This document shows positions 11,364-22,492 of a stretch of 64,000 bases of DNA, one piece after another. Position numbers and translations under genes: made by a program. Source of the DNA: Pteria penguin (taxonomy: Eukaryota > Mollusca > Bivalvia > Pterioida > Pteriidae); NCBI GenBank assembly GCA_035048485.1, contig CM068587.1:23661034-23725033 (forward strand), in the 5' to 3' direction. Within the stretch, counting starts at the first letter, position 1. Each line of letters opens with the position of its first letter. The notes below the pieces were generated by a model, which did not search any database, was not told the origin of the DNA, and saw nothing but the letters and a program-made list of their open reading frames with translations.

Positions 11364-11946
11364 TTCAGTTACGCCAAAAAGTAGGGTGCATAAACCAACT
11401 TGTGTCCCCCGCCTCCCCCCCCCCTACTTCCTCTTTCTCCTACGCCCTTACTTCTTTCACATAACGCCGTTTCACCGGGCTTGGGACCAAGTCACTTTCC
11501 TTTTTTCAGACATTTGTCAAGTCTAAGCCTGCCTCTCCGTTCTAAATGTGGACCACGTAAGCGAATGTTTTATTGACTCAAAGACTTACAACCTTGTCAT
11601 TCAGTATGTGATTATTCTTAGACCTTATTGCAACATAACAAGCGATAATCTGTACGTTGTTGTGTTGACATAAATCTATTCAATAAACTGTTGATTTTTC
11701 CATTGAATACATATACAGGTTTCAAAACATCACGCTGTGGGGCATTTCGTTCTTGAACATGTAGTCGCGTGAGCCAGATTCGAAATCTAGCATACTGTTG
11801 GCATTTACTCATTTACGTTTTGTGCATTTTCATACAAATGTACCTGAGTAAAACAATACTGTATTACTATATCAACCAGTATGTTATGTGGCAAATCAGC
11901 GATTTGGTTGTATTCAGTATAACAATCAGCATACTGGAGCACTATC

Positions 11947-12052
11947 AATCTGATTAAAACCATATCTTAATTCGCTTCTGTATTTGTCCCATTGCTTTAT
12001 TTGCAATGGGACAAGTAGAGAAGAGGAATAAAGACATGGTTTTAATCAGATT
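11947..12052. mobile_element. Palindromic MITE, complete copy
   Basis: Arms of about 50 bp begin aatctgattaaaaccatatc and end with its complement, meeting at tcccattgc...gcaatggga around 11990-12010. A half-length copy is present at 16548-16608, showing this is a dispersed family. It abuts the SINE at 12076. Confidence 0.88.
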
Positions 12053-12075
12053 GGAGCATTATATGGCGATTCCTT

Positions 12076-12344
12076 AAGCCGGCGTGCCCTAGTGGTATCG
12101 CTCCAGACCGGGAGGCCGGGATTCGAGTCCCGCTCTGGCCATGCCGGTGTCCTGTCTTTCGGATGAGACAGTAAAAACCGAGGCCCTGTGTCGTGGTATG
12201 CATGGCACGTTAAAGATCCCTCACTGCTTCGGGTGGGTCCGTTGCAAAGGTCAAAATTTGTATGCCCCACATCAGGCAGATGCCGTCACCATATACGTGA
12301 AATATTCGTGATGTGACGTAAAACAAAAATCAATAAATCAATCA
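12076..12344 (+). mobile_element. Full-length tRNA-derived SINE
   Basis: The head runs from aagccggcgtgccctagtgg (A-box-like) to a clear B-box (gattcgagtcccgctctgg near 12120). The body has the 'tctttcggatgagacagta', 'ggcacgttaaagatccctca' and 'atgccgtcaccatatacgtg' blocks, and the tail is (aatca)n. It is intact in layout, with both internal RNA polymerase III boxes recognisable. No clear target-site duplication was found. Confidence 0.93.
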
Positions 12345-12660
12345 CCGTTACCTCAACATACGCTGTAACAACCGGCATACAATAATAGTAGGCGGCGAAT
12401 CACCTTACCTTTGTATTCACTATAGCAACCGACATACCATTATAATAGGCGGCGAATCTCCCTTACCTAAATATTTATCATAACAACCGGCACACCATAG
12501 TAGTATGCGGCGAAACACCTCAGTATTCACTATAGCAACCGGCATACTATAGTAGTAGGCGGCGAAACACCTCAGTATTCACTATAGCAACCGGCATACC
12601 ATAGTAGTAGTGATTGTAGCAAATTACATATACTCGCCTACTGTATGGCGAATCACTATT
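12345..12660. repeat. Degenerate tandem repeat, unit about 52-60 bp
   Basis: Five to six units carry 'cactatagcaaccggcatac' and 'agtagtaggcggcgaa'. The array starts directly at the 3' tail of the SINE. Confidence 0.85.
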
Positions 12661-13059
12661 ACCCCAGTATTCATAGCATTGCAATGTGTTATTTATACCA
12701 CTGTGATTTTAATGAATTGTTGATTATTTGGTACATGTTCATTTGTACATAGTTTATTTCAGAGACATATATACAGCAATTTTACCTAATGGTGGATTCG
12801 ATGTGGACAGATACTCATCTTAATTACACAGCAAGGCATTTCCTGAGTATGCACTGACTTATATAACTCCCACCTCAACCGACGCAGTGCATGATAAATT
12901 GAAGTAAATTGGCCATTCTGCAATTAACATGTTAAAAGCTGGGGGTCAGTGATGCGGACATTAATTCTACTTTCAGAATACACTTATCCCATATTATGTG
13001 GCATCAGTTAAATGATAATGTAGCATTTTAAGCTCTACTCACAAGAAGATATGCATGAT

Positions 13060-13412
13060 CATCTATACAGTGACTTCATCTGCTTGGTGCATTGTACATA
13101 AGCTTCGACTCTCGCAAAAGCAGCACACGAAGCAGTAGTCCTAAGTAGGCGATGTTTACGTACCGGCGACTCGTGCAAACGAAGCACACAAAGCAGTAGG
13201 CGATGTTTACGTGCCGGCGTCTCGTGCAAAATGAGCACACACAACAGTAGGCGATATTTATGTGCCGGCGACTCGTGCAAAAGAAGCACAAAAAGTAGTA
13301 GGCGATATTTACGAGCTGGCGTCTACCGTGACATGAGACTGAGACACGACTCCAACTCGGGACCTCTTGGACCTGATCCAAGCACGCTACCCATTGAGCT
13401 ACACCGTCTCGA
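13060..13412 (-). mobile_element. Rearranged SINE with four internal tandem units
   Basis: The left part (13070-13110) resembles the SINE 3' body (gacttcatctgcttggtgca). It is followed by about four 51-58-bp units (cgactcgtgcaaaagaagca ... gtaggcgatatttacg). The right end (13325-13412, minus strand) is a tRNA-like head with A-box gtagctcaatgggtagcgtg and a weak B-box. The array looks like amplification inside a SINE. The 205-codon minus-strand frame over it includes these units and is not credible as a gene. Confidence 0.7.
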
Positions 13413-13479
13413 AACAAAAAATGTAAGTACTCCTTCAAGAAATAACTCGTAACTCTGCTATATATACATATACTTTTAT

Positions 13480-13693
13480 TTACAAAATGAACCAATAAAC
13501 CGATTAGCGACAAGTATTGTTTCGTCGTCCAGAACGAATCTCCGCAGTTCACATTGACGTTTGAAAGTGGATTTTGTCGTATGCAATAGCCATATCCCGT
13601 ACTAGCATCATGTCGTAAACCACAAGGCATAATGATCCAGTCTAAGGTGTAATCGATCCGCATACCCTTCCATCCATTACTTACCAAGAACAT
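13480..13693 (-). other. Open minus-strand segment, possible exon, unrecognised
   Basis: A 65-70 codon stretch (GMRIDYTLDWIIMPCGLRHD onward) is more protein-like than its surroundings, with four cysteines and mixed composition. It lies downstream, on the same strand, of the candidate promoter and exon at 14.1-14.5 kb. I cannot assign a family or connect the two in a consistent splice phase. Confidence 0.2.
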
Positions 13694-14110
13694 CTATGAA
13701 TCAGGTCCGTTAACCCTTCCATGACATACTTACTAAAACATCCAAAGTTTCACTGCCCAGCCTCTACAGTCGTATTAAACACACTTACAGATGTGTTGGT
13801 ACCCCTTCTCACACAAAATCAACTATTTTTATTATTATTATTATTTGGGGGGGGGGGTTGTTATCTCTTCCCTCCTTATCCATATCTCAGTTTGACTGAA
13901 CTAACCTCCCCCCCCCTCCCTTAGTGGTAGCAAAATAATACTTACAGATTAATTATAAAAGGTTAAGTTGACAAATTAAATCGAGTAGATATAATGCACA
14001 TAAAATCCAAACAGTGTCATTAAATTAATGAAGTTTACAGCCGAAAATAATCGAATTAATCAACCTAGTCGCCTGATCTTATGTTACCCCAACAAGATTA
14101 GTAAACTTAC

Positions 14111-14390
14111 CTCTGATGACATTGTAGAAGATATTCCTAGAGACCACATCATTCACTGCAATATGCTCGGGTTTTTTCTTCATCACCGATTCCACCGAGT
14201 GAAACGATGTGGTCCCCAGGTTGTCCTTGTCTACCCCATAGCACCGGTGGTCGGTGAAGGCGGGGTCGCTATGACAAGGGCCCGTGGACCGGGAACACCT
14301 AGACACGGACGTCTAAGTGGTTTACGAAGTAAGCATGTGCAGTACGAAGTAAGCTGTTTTCATGGACAAAATCCGCTTCCAAGCCATCAT
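14111..14390 (-). pseudogene. Candidate first exon with two in-frame stops
   Basis: Minus-strand ATGs at 14390 and 14387 open a 22-codon frame beginning MMAWKRILSMKTAYFVLHML, which looks like a short signal anchor. It is then closed by TAA (14324-14322) and, three codons on, TAG. The same frame stays open past both stops for about 65 codons (CHSDPAFTDHRCYGVDKDNL ... VVSRNIFYNVIR) to a good GTAAGT donor (GT at 14110-14109). It could be a disabled gene, an upstream short frame before a later start (ATG in VMKKKPEH), or chance. The region is clearly more CpG-rich than its surroundings. The family is not recognised. Confidence 0.35.
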
Positions 14391-14466
14391 GTTACTGAGG
14401 AGTCGGACGCGGATCGCCAGGCGCGCCTTTTCGCCTTGTCTGGCGGGGTTCTGCTGTGTTCCGTCG

Positions 14467-14514
14467 TTATGGGCGCTGCTCAGTGTTTATATACCTTTAT
14501 ACTCGCTGACGTCA
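14467..14514 (-). promoter_or_regulatory. Candidate CRE plus TATA core promoter
   Basis: On the minus strand a perfect TGACGTCA (14507-14514) lies 5 bp upstream of TATAAA (14496-14501), in the only CpG-rich stretch for several kilobases. It sits about 105 bases before the ATG at 14390. The layout resembles CREB/ATF-driven promoters. Confidence 0.45.
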
Positions 14515-14741
14515 GACTATTTCACAACTGGGTGGAAATGTTGGCATAGGCATACAGTAAGTTCTTGATCGAGGCTAATTAAAGATTATTTAAAGGTAAG
14601 CAAACTCAACGCAGTGCAAGTCTTAACAAAGAGGTGGACTTAGGACGGTAATTAGTAGGAAATTTCAAAGCCTTTATGGAGGTTAAAATTCCCATTGTCA
14701 AGGGTGTAGAAGAAAGGGGTACACAAGTGGGTTTGTGCAAC

Positions 14742-14761
14742 CCTGCCCCCCCCCCCCCCCC
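14742..14761. repeat. Poly(C) tract
   Basis: About 20 consecutive C (poly-G on the minus strand), next to dispersed 'cccagctacgcca' repeat sequence at about 14881-14925. Confidence 0.95.
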
Positions 14762-15180
14762 CACACTTCTTGACGTAACTAAACTGATCTTACATGAAAA
14801 CGTCGTGGTTTTTTTGTGCTTTACAATATTTTGATACCTTTGTTTGTTTTGTTTTTTGGGGTTTTTTTTAATGTTGTGCCCAAATCCCCCTCTCCCCACA
14901 TGTCTTTACCCAGCTACGCCATTGTCCATTGTCCTGCTAAAATCTGTGAAAGAGTTGAAGCTGCTATTTTACATTGGTGGGCTTACATTTCTATTTTTAG
15001 AGCAGGTGATTCCAATTTGTGTAAAAAGGGGAATGAAAGAAAAAAGAAAGTTAAAAATTACTTTCCACTTTAATTGAATTTTAGATACGAAAGCATAAGC
15101 AATAAATCACAAATCGAAATTTGAGCATTTTAAAGTCTCGATTTAATTTAATTTCCATCGAATCTCTGCATGGTAAGATA

Positions 15181-15181
<1 letters not shown>

Positions 15182-15214
<33 letters not shown>
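15182..15214. repeat. (CT)n microsatellite
   Basis: About 33 bases of alternating C and T. Confidence 0.97.
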
Positions 15215-15218
<4 letters not shown>

Positions 15219-15378
15219 GAGAATGATAAAGAGGAAAGCGAAAGGCAACCCAGTAAGAAGAGTGCGGTAAGATGTCAGTTTCTTTGTTTGGGTCCCAGTG
15301 AGACTTCGAACTATTCAGTGGATAGCGCTGGCCCCAATTAATGCTGTAATTATGAACTGTACATGTATATTTATTGGA

Positions 15379-15481
15379 TATATGCCTCAAAGAATTCATC
15401 CTTAAAAAGATTGGACTGTCCGAGGTTCGCATGGCCGAGAACAGTCCGATCTTTTTAAAAGTGAATTGTTTGAGGCATTTA
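15379..15481. mobile_element. Palindromic element containing ACTGTCCGA motifs
   Basis: Arms atgcctcaaagaattcatcc (left start) and its complement (right end) enclose 'gattggactgtccga' and 'gaacagtccgatc' around a loop of about 20 bases. The GACTGTCCGA core recurs downstream at about 16166, 16218 and 16238, beyond the open frame at 15650-16039, so hairpin and frame may belong to one mobile unit. Confidence 0.7.
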
Positions 15482-15649
15482 TCATACTTAAAACATTGAC
15501 CTTTGTACTCCAATCAAAGAACTGATAGAATGTGTCTACCTTACCTGTGAATTATAAGATATCAAACAGGTATATTGTTATGAACTGATATCAGACTCTC
15601 TGAGGTAAATACCAAATACTAACAAATTTAGTATAACTTCAACAGCCAA

Positions 15650-16039
15650 AATGGACAGTGGCGATGAAATATTTTTGACGCAAAATTCTTTCAAAGAAAA
15701 TGATTCAGAATACGATACTGATTTGAAAATATTAATCCAATTCATTCGCTACGCGCAGCCCCAACACGTCTTTATGCTGCTGGTGTTGCTGAACAGTTGA
15801 TATCAGCAAAAACTGGACATAAATATGTCGCCACAAGAGACTACAAACAAACCACCGAGGAACAGTGGAGAATGATAGCCGATATTGTAAAATCTAAGGA
15901 ACAAAAGGTACCCTCTGAAGATGAAAAGTCGGAATCTTTGCGCAATCCTAGACTTCGTGGTGTGAAAATTAATGTTGAAACAAAAGAAAACTCTGTTTCA
16001 ATTAATGTAAATTTTCGAAAGAAACGTAAAATTTCCTGA
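15650..16039 (+). pseudogene. Frameshifted small gene, perhaps of a DNA transposon
   Basis: A well-placed ATG (aaaatgg) at 15650 opens MDSGDEIFLTQNSFKENDSE and onward. After about 35 codons the coding signal shifts register near 15755 and continues as HSLRAAPTRLYAAGVAEQLI ... to a highly basic C terminus (FRKKRKIS) ending at 16039. The second part includes SAKTGHKYVATRDYKQTTEE. Acidic N terminus, basic tail and about 130 codons in total suggest a small nuclear or DNA-binding protein. I do not recognise the family. It lies between copies of a GACTGTCC motif (15.4 and 16.2 kb), which hints at mobile-element origin; this is inference. Confidence 0.4.
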
Positions 16040-16310
16040 AAAATATATACATAATTGTACGTATTTTGTAGATATTTCGTTTTGATGACTTTAATAAATT
16101 TGTTCCATGTAAATTTGCAATGTACGCATACTCTGTCTTGCATTTCAATAAATTCCAATTTTGCTGATCACGTGACTGTCCAATTTTTCAACATATCAGA
16201 CAGCTACAGGTAAAGTATCAGACAGTCGGAAAAAATATCGGACTGTCACAGGTAACTTTTGGATCGCATGAACAATGGGATGACGTCACATCAGTGTTTT
16301 AAAGGCCTAT

Positions 16311-16546
16311 TGTTTGAAACTTTAACTACTGGTTAAGCTAAGCAGTGGTTAAAGTTTGTGAGACTATTGATTTAATTTATAAGATTTCTATATAAAATAT
16401 CTAAATTACTTTACAAAGCTTCTTTCATATGCTACAGATCAGTACACAGACTATGAGTTAAAGACTGCTCATTTCAAAGATATAATTAGATGAAATTTAA
16501 CCATTGGTTAGCTTAACAAGTGGTTAAAGTTTCGAACAACTGGTTC
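16311..16546. mobile_element. MITE with self-complementary terminal inverted repeats
   Basis: About 50-bp terminal inverted repeats: the left begins ttgtttgaaactttaactac and the right ends with the complement of ttgttcgaaactttaaccac. Each arm is itself a hairpin (ctttaac...gttaaag), so the element can fold at two levels. Total length is about 235 bp. Confidence 0.85.
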
Positions 16547-16547
16547 C

Positions 16548-16608
16548 TGATTAAAACCATATCTTTATTCCGCTTCTCTATTTGTCCCATTGCGGATTAA
16601 TCAGATTA
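16548..16608. mobile_element. Half copy of the 11.95-kb palindromic MITE
   Basis: 'cctgattaaaaccatatctt' to 'tcccattgc' matches one arm, then the sequence jumps to 'attaatcagatt', the terminal bases of the other arm. Most of the second arm has been deleted. Confidence 0.8.
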
Positions 16609-16609
16609 A

Positions 16610-17475
16610 GACTTTATTAGATACATGCCAAGACACCTTATCATGTCTTCAAGACACTACAAGAACAAAGTACAGCTAGCACCATAAATGGAATGCTATG
16701 CTACAGTATGGTAAAACTATTCCGAAAGACTGCACTTTCGACAATAAAACATTTCATATAAAACAGATAATGCAAACGTACATGCGAGATCAGAGGTCAG
16801 AAACAAATACATGTGCTGTCATAGGTCATCATAAAACAATAGAAACACCGTGCAGTGAATACAGCTCTAGAACTGTTTATAGCGATTCCCCATATCATAC
16901 ACGATGAATTATGACCAAGTAATACACAGATCCAACAACAAACGTGTGATATACCAAAATACTGAATTCAAAGGTACGGGTAAACGGACGCAGAATTGAT
17001 ATAAAGCTAAAAACATAATAGCAAAAGAAAGTGTTAAATTCAAAACAGAAACTTTCCTATTGCAGACATTTTAAATGAAAGTAATTAGGCGACTTGTCCC
17101 TTCTTTATAATTAAACTAACTGGACAAAATTTAATATTTCTCCTTAGGAGAACAACGTAGATGTAGTGATTATACATTTAAATTTCTCCGTATTTATTTA
17201 AACTCGGATTTTTGTAATGTATGGAATTAATTCACAGAACACCAAAGACCGTATTTCATGGCTTTCTTAAAGCCCTATCAAATAAAATAAGATCAAAGAA
17301 CTTCTGAGCTGTAATTGATCGTAACGGGTAAAGTACATGTATATCTATGAAATGGATTAATTATTAATTACCAATAAATTATAAACATTACTCAGCGATT
17401 GTATTTCTTATTCATTTATTGGATTCATTGCTTCAAATTTTGTTCACTTACTTATATATACGTTTTCATATCCAT
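16610..17475. other. AT-rich sequence, nothing recognised
   Basis: Only short chance frames are present. No repeats or splice-flanked open segments were noticed. Confidence 0.4.
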
Positions 17476-17511
17476 GTGACTGATTGGCTGATTATTGTTT
17501 TACGTCACTCC
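17476..17511 (-). mobile_element. SINE 3'-tail fragment joined to LINE
   Basis: 'tgattattgttttacgtcac' is the terminal part of the SINE family. It stops at 17511 and is directly followed by LINE reverse-transcriptase sequence, so the junction marks an insertion or deletion breakpoint. Confidence 0.75.
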
Positions 17512-19160
17512 AAACAGCATACATTCGGTCTTACCTAAATGCAAAGAGAGACGATTATCAATAAACCAGTTAGAGCAGTTTTCAAGCACTTTGCTTAATT
17601 TTTCTGAAATTACATCGACATTTCTTCGTACGAATAAAATAGCACTATCATCTGCATATAACAACAATTTGCAGTCTTCACTAATAGAACAGACATGTCA
17701 TTGACATAAATGAGAAATAGAAGTGGCCCCAGTATACTAATCTGGGGTACCAACAAGTTACTGTACAAGGTTCTGAAGTTTCACCTTTTAGACTGACATA
17801 TTGAACTCGATAAGATAAATATGAATGAAACCAGTTTACATAGTTAATGCCTATGGATTCTAACTTTTGACATGAATTACTATGGTCCACGGTGTCAAAT
17901 GCCTTCTGCAGATCCAACATGATCATTCCTGTAAAAAGTACATTTTCATTATTGCCCTGAATGAAATCTAATGAATGAATAAGACAACTGTCTGTTGAGT
18001 ATTGACTCCAAATCCCCGAATGTAATTCTGAAAGTAATCCATTTGATTGTAAAAATGCATACAACTGATTATGAACACTTCTTTCTAAAACCTTTGATGT
18101 AATACTTAAAATGCCAACTGGTCTGTAATTGGTATCTTCCAAAGTACTATTTCTTATACAATGGTTTAACTCTAGCATACTTCATTTTGTCAGGAATAAT
18201 TCCAGATACAACTGACTGATTTATCGTAATCGGCACACACAAAAAACGTGCCGGTATTTCATCCAATCATGTACTCTTGGTAATATTTAAAGATGACAGT
18301 TCTTTATAGACAAATTCCTCTGAGACTGGTTGGTTTGGATTTCTTTTCCTATAAAAATTTACAAATATCGAAGATTTAACATTAAAAATTACCTTTGGTG
18401 AAGGTATCTTTTCAACAAGTTTTGCCGCAACGGTAGTGAAAAATTTGTTAAAATAGCTTGCAATTGTGTTTCGATCTTGACACACTTCTTTGTCAATATC
18501 AAGAGCAATTGGTGCTTCCTGTAGTTTGTCTTTATAACCCATATTTTCAATTGCTTCCGTAAGTTCTTGGGTTCATTTTTGTTTTCCTGTACCTGTTCCG
18601 CAATATACTCTGATTTTGCCTTTTTTGACCATTCTTTGTACTTTGTTTCTAATTTTACAGAAATTTCTACAAACCTCTATTTGTGCTTTTCTTAAAAATT
18701 TTTAACAATACATCTCTCTCATGTATGAGTTCTAAAATCTCACTATTCATGAAAGGTTCTGTTCTCGTTTTCAACCTTATTACCTATACAGGTGCAACAC
18801 TGTTTACAATATCAGTAAAACATTTGTAAAAGTAGACCAATTGTCGTTAACATCTTCAGAACATAGAACACTGTTCCATTCAACATTTTCAAGTTTTGAT
18901 CTAATATGCTCTTGACAGTAATTTTTAGCGATCTAATTTTGATTGTATTATGTTCGTTCACAGGGATCTTTGATACTTTTTAGTACAATAAATAAGATCA
19001 CTGAGACCAATGCATATTGACCCATGTTGTACATTTTCTCCTTGTCGTTACAAAGAATGTGATCTATTAAAGTTGATTTAATTTGTGACTATTGTGTGAG
19101 AGTTGCAAATTACATCTGGCCAAGGGACTCCAGTGGAAATAAACTTTTATTTAGCTTTTC
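17512..19160 (-). mobile_element. Degraded APE-type non-LTR retrotransposon
   Basis: Read leftward on the minus strand: an endonuclease-like stretch near 19090-18990 (TLIDHILCND followed by a decayed SDH region); a linker with the 'IASYFNKFFTTVAAKLVEKI' block (18542-18267); reverse transcriptase segments NYRPVGILSITSKVLE, MIMLDLQKAFDTVDH, and WFHSYLSYRVQYVSLKG (18178-17700); and the catalytic YADD box (LLLYADDSAILF, near 17640), then NRLSLHLGKTECM before the element is cut off at 17511. Several frameshifts and stops separate these blocks, so it is dead. The order EN-RT without a detected RNase H suits Jockey/CR1-like lineages; I cannot assign the clade. Confidence 0.9.
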
Positions 19161-19317
19161 TTACTTCTAGTATAATACTCATTTAAACGTCTTAGTGCCA
19201 ACAATTGTTTTAATATGAGTGCAAAAATATCTGTGATTGCCGATCCTGTGATTTTCTGAATAGCTATGATTCTGATTGTATTTTGATGTACAAAATGCAT
19301 TTTACCCGAATAAATAC

Positions 19318-19371
<54 letters not shown>
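19318..19371. repeat. (ATT)n microsatellite
   Basis: About 54 bases of ATT, preceded by 'acccgaataaatact', which resembles the 3' end of a plus-strand retroelement, as at 7.5 kb. Confidence 0.95.
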
Positions 19372-19372
<1 letters not shown>

Positions 19373-19439
19373 ACTCCTCGATTATTACACGGCATCTGCT
19401 TGATTCAATTCAATTCTTTATTACCTATTACCATACGGT

Positions 19440-19652
19440 ATATCTGTGTACATATATACAGTACATATATTCATTACATATATACAATATATACAGTACA
19501 TATATACAATATATACAGTACATATATACAATATATACAGTACATATATATAATACATATAGTACATATATACAATACATACAGTACATATATACAATAT
19601 ATACAGTACATATATACAATATATACAGTACATATATACAATATCTACAAAT
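19440..19652. repeat. Tyr/Ile-codon minisatellite, unit about 21 bp
   Basis: Units of atatacagtacatatataca recur about nine times. Open frames on both strands are repeat artefacts. Confidence 0.93.
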
Positions 19653-20044
19653 CACAACAAACTATTATAATACATTGATGAGTGAGTCAGGTAACAGAGA
19701 GTGAATTAGATGCTTATGGCTCTTAGTTTACTAGCAGACTAATTTTTCCTAACTGGCATGTTTCTCTTACATTTTGTGCACTTAAAAGTTGCAAAAATTT
19801 AAAAACACTATGTTGTCTAAACTAATATTGTTTAATATACATAAGGTTAGATTATTTCAAAATGGACATTTCAAAATAAAATGAAACTGGTCTTAAATTC
19901 CATTACTGTTACAGAACAGAAATGTTCTACTAATTCTTGGGATATTTCTATGTCTGCCTCTTCAATATTTAAGTTATTTGCTGAAATTCTAAAACGTGTA
20001 ATTAATTTCTTATAATATGGCCTGACACATTGGATAGAAATTAA

Positions 20045-20195
20045 TATCTTTGCTCAGTGATGGATCGATTCCGTGCCTTGCCTACCGTGACGCGGGGCCT
20101 CGGTTTTCGTCCGAAAAACAGGACACCGGTGTGATTACTCGAGACCTCTCCGTCATAAGACAATCACCTCGTCCACTGAATCACAATGGCTCTCA
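20045..20195 (-). mobile_element. 5' two-thirds of a SINE copy
   Basis: On the minus strand a tRNA-like head (gattcagtggacgaggtgat) and a worn B-box (ggtctcgagtaatcacac) are followed by 'aaaaccgaggccccgcgtc'. The 3' body and tail are missing. Confidence 0.75.
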
Positions 20196-20279
20196 TATTC
20201 ATGTATATTATGTGAATGAAACAATCTCAGCAATAAGTACCATGCAATTGGAGGAATTATGATAACAAAAACAAGGCCT

Positions 20280-21320
20280 GTACGAACAACATACATTACA
20301 ATAAAACAAGTTTGTACCGACAAAAGACAACACAACAAAAACTAACCGACACGGACAACAGATGTCACAACAGAAACAAATCTACATAGACAACAGACGA
20401 CATCCTGAAACCAGAAAATATATAAAAAGGTGTTTATAGAAAAAAAAAACTTTTTAAAAATTTCTTCTTAAATTCAACTAGTCAATATTAACCTATAACA
20501 AATCGATACGGACAACTGACGACACAACAGATACAAGTCTCTACAGACAACAGACGATACTACAAAATCAAATCGATGTGGGCAACAGACGACACAACAA
20601 AAACAAATCGATAAGAACAACAGATGACACAACAGAAACAAATCTATGTAGACAACAGACGACACAACAAAAACAAATCGATACGGACAGCACACGACAC
20701 AACAGATAATAATCTATACAGACAACAGACGATACTACAAAATCAAATCGATGCGGACAACAGACGACACAACAAAAACAAATCGATACGAACAACATAC
20801 GACACAACAGAAACAAACCTATAGAGACAACATACGGCGAAACAAAAACAAATCGATGTGGACAACAGACGACACAACAAAAACAAATTGATACGTAAAA
20901 TAGACGACACAACAGATACAAGTCTATACAGACAACAGACGATACTACAAAAGCAAATCGATGTGGACAACAAACGAGACACAACATGAACAAATCTATA
21001 TAGATAACAGACGACACAACAAAACAAATCGATACGGACAACAGACGACACAACAAAGACAAATCGATACGGACAACAGACGACACAGCAGAAACAAATC
21101 GATAAGGACAAACAACAGGCGACACAACAGAAACAAATCTAAACAGATAACAGACGACAAAACAAATCGATACGGACAACAAATGACACACATATACAAG
21201 TTTATAAGACAACAGACGATACTACAAATTCAAATCGATACGATCAACAACAAACGAGGCACGACAACAATATAGACTACAGACATTATAACAGAAGTAA
21301 ACCGATACGGACAACATACG
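20280..21320. repeat. 35-bp degenerate minisatellite, about 28 copies
   Basis: The unit is about 35 bp (aaatcgatacggacaacaga then cgacacaacaaaaac), interrupted once near 20400-20500. Because 35 is not a multiple of 3, the long Cys/Val-rich minus-strand frames (up to 214 codons) rotate through the unit and are artefacts. Confidence 0.93.
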
Positions 21321-22320
21321 AGACACCCACGCTTAGCAAGTGCTCAGACTGGCAAACACGGTATCATTAAAGTTGAGGCGTCTGGCTGAGTCTGCATCCC
21401 CTGACGGCACGCCACACCTTGTTGGCATCGTTCTACAATCATCTCTTGGTATGCATTACAACAAAACAGATTAAGTCGTAAATTTCGTTTGCATGAATGT
21501 GCTGTTACATACTAGTAGATAATTACATACTCAAAATGACGGAGGTTTGTTTGACAAGTTTTATCACCACCTCCTTTGTATATGGGGTGATTGCAATATT
21601 CAACGCTCCAATGAAAAATTTTGAATCATCATACCTAATGGATGATAACCTTTTATTATTTTTTTTTTCAAAGGTTTCCATCTGTCACAGGGCAGATCGC
21701 CTTCGAAATGTTATTTAAATACATGGCATATACAAACTCATTGAAGCGTGATTTTATTCAAGTGTACAGTAATTTACTTTGACAGTTTAACATTAAAAAG
21801 TCCAGTCTTGTTAACACGTAGTACGAAAAAGGAATAAAAATTGCACAAATGAGATAAAAATTTCTTTTAAAATTGTGCTGCTACCGTTTTCGTCCTCAAG
21901 AGCTTTCATAGAGGCCAGTGTGAAAACGGATTACATTTATTTCTTTTTATTTCAGTTTCAAACTATTAATAAATACATGTACTTATAACGAGATATAGCA
22001 ATCAATGGCTGCCTACGAGAATTTCATAAGTAGTCAAAAACTTTAGGACCACTTATGATTTAAAGTCTACAACTTTAAACGTAACGATGAGTCAAAATCC
22101 TGAATTACCTACTCTAACTAACCCTCTTTGTTCCAATAAAAAAACATAAAGTCGGTCACACGAATTGTTAAAGGAATATGAAGTCTTGGTTCTCACATAT
22201 ATGTCAGTTCTACAGCACTCCCACTTTCAGTGTAATTATCAAATTCATAACGAGTCAACTTACTAGTATCAAGTTACATAAACACAAGCGAAACCCTGAC
22301 CTAGCGCACTACTTTCAGCG
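21321..22320. other. No feature recognised
   Basis: Mostly AT-rich sequence upstream of the candidate promoter at 22.32 kb. Short frames have no support. Confidence 0.4.
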
Positions 22321-22322
22321 CA

Positions 22323-22374
22323 TGACGTCAAAATGAACACCATATATAGAGGGATCTTCATCCTTGACAATCTC
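22323..22374 (+). promoter_or_regulatory. Candidate CRE plus TATA core promoter
   Basis: TGACGTCA (22323-22330) is followed 12 bp later by TATATAGA (22343-22350), and about 145 bases on by an ATG in an open frame. Initiation would be expected near 22373. The layout mirrors the minus-strand candidate at 14.5 kb. Confidence 0.5.
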
Positions 22375-22492
22375 ATGTATATTCATTACCCGATAGATCA
22401 CTGACTTTCACAACACAGCAGACGCGGGTCTTTTTGTTCACTTCAATTTTTAACCTTGGATGTCTGATATATTAATCTCAACCGAATTCTTA

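Noticed and set aside
12085..12150. tRNA gene
   Set aside because: A and B boxes are present but the sequence continues into the SINE body; it is a SINE head, as at 48.43 and 23.9 kb.
13076..13693. 205-codon minus-strand frame
   Set aside because: Its C-terminal half is the four-unit tandem array inside a SINE; only the 13480-13693 part was kept, at low confidence.
14028..14549. 173-codon plus-strand frame
   Set aside because: It runs antisense through the CpG-rich minus-strand promoter and exon candidate; no family resemblance or promoter on its own strand.
20568..21212. 214-codon Cys/Val-rich minus-strand frame
   Set aside because: It is the 35-bp minisatellite read through; frames rotate with the unit and similar frames occur in other registers.
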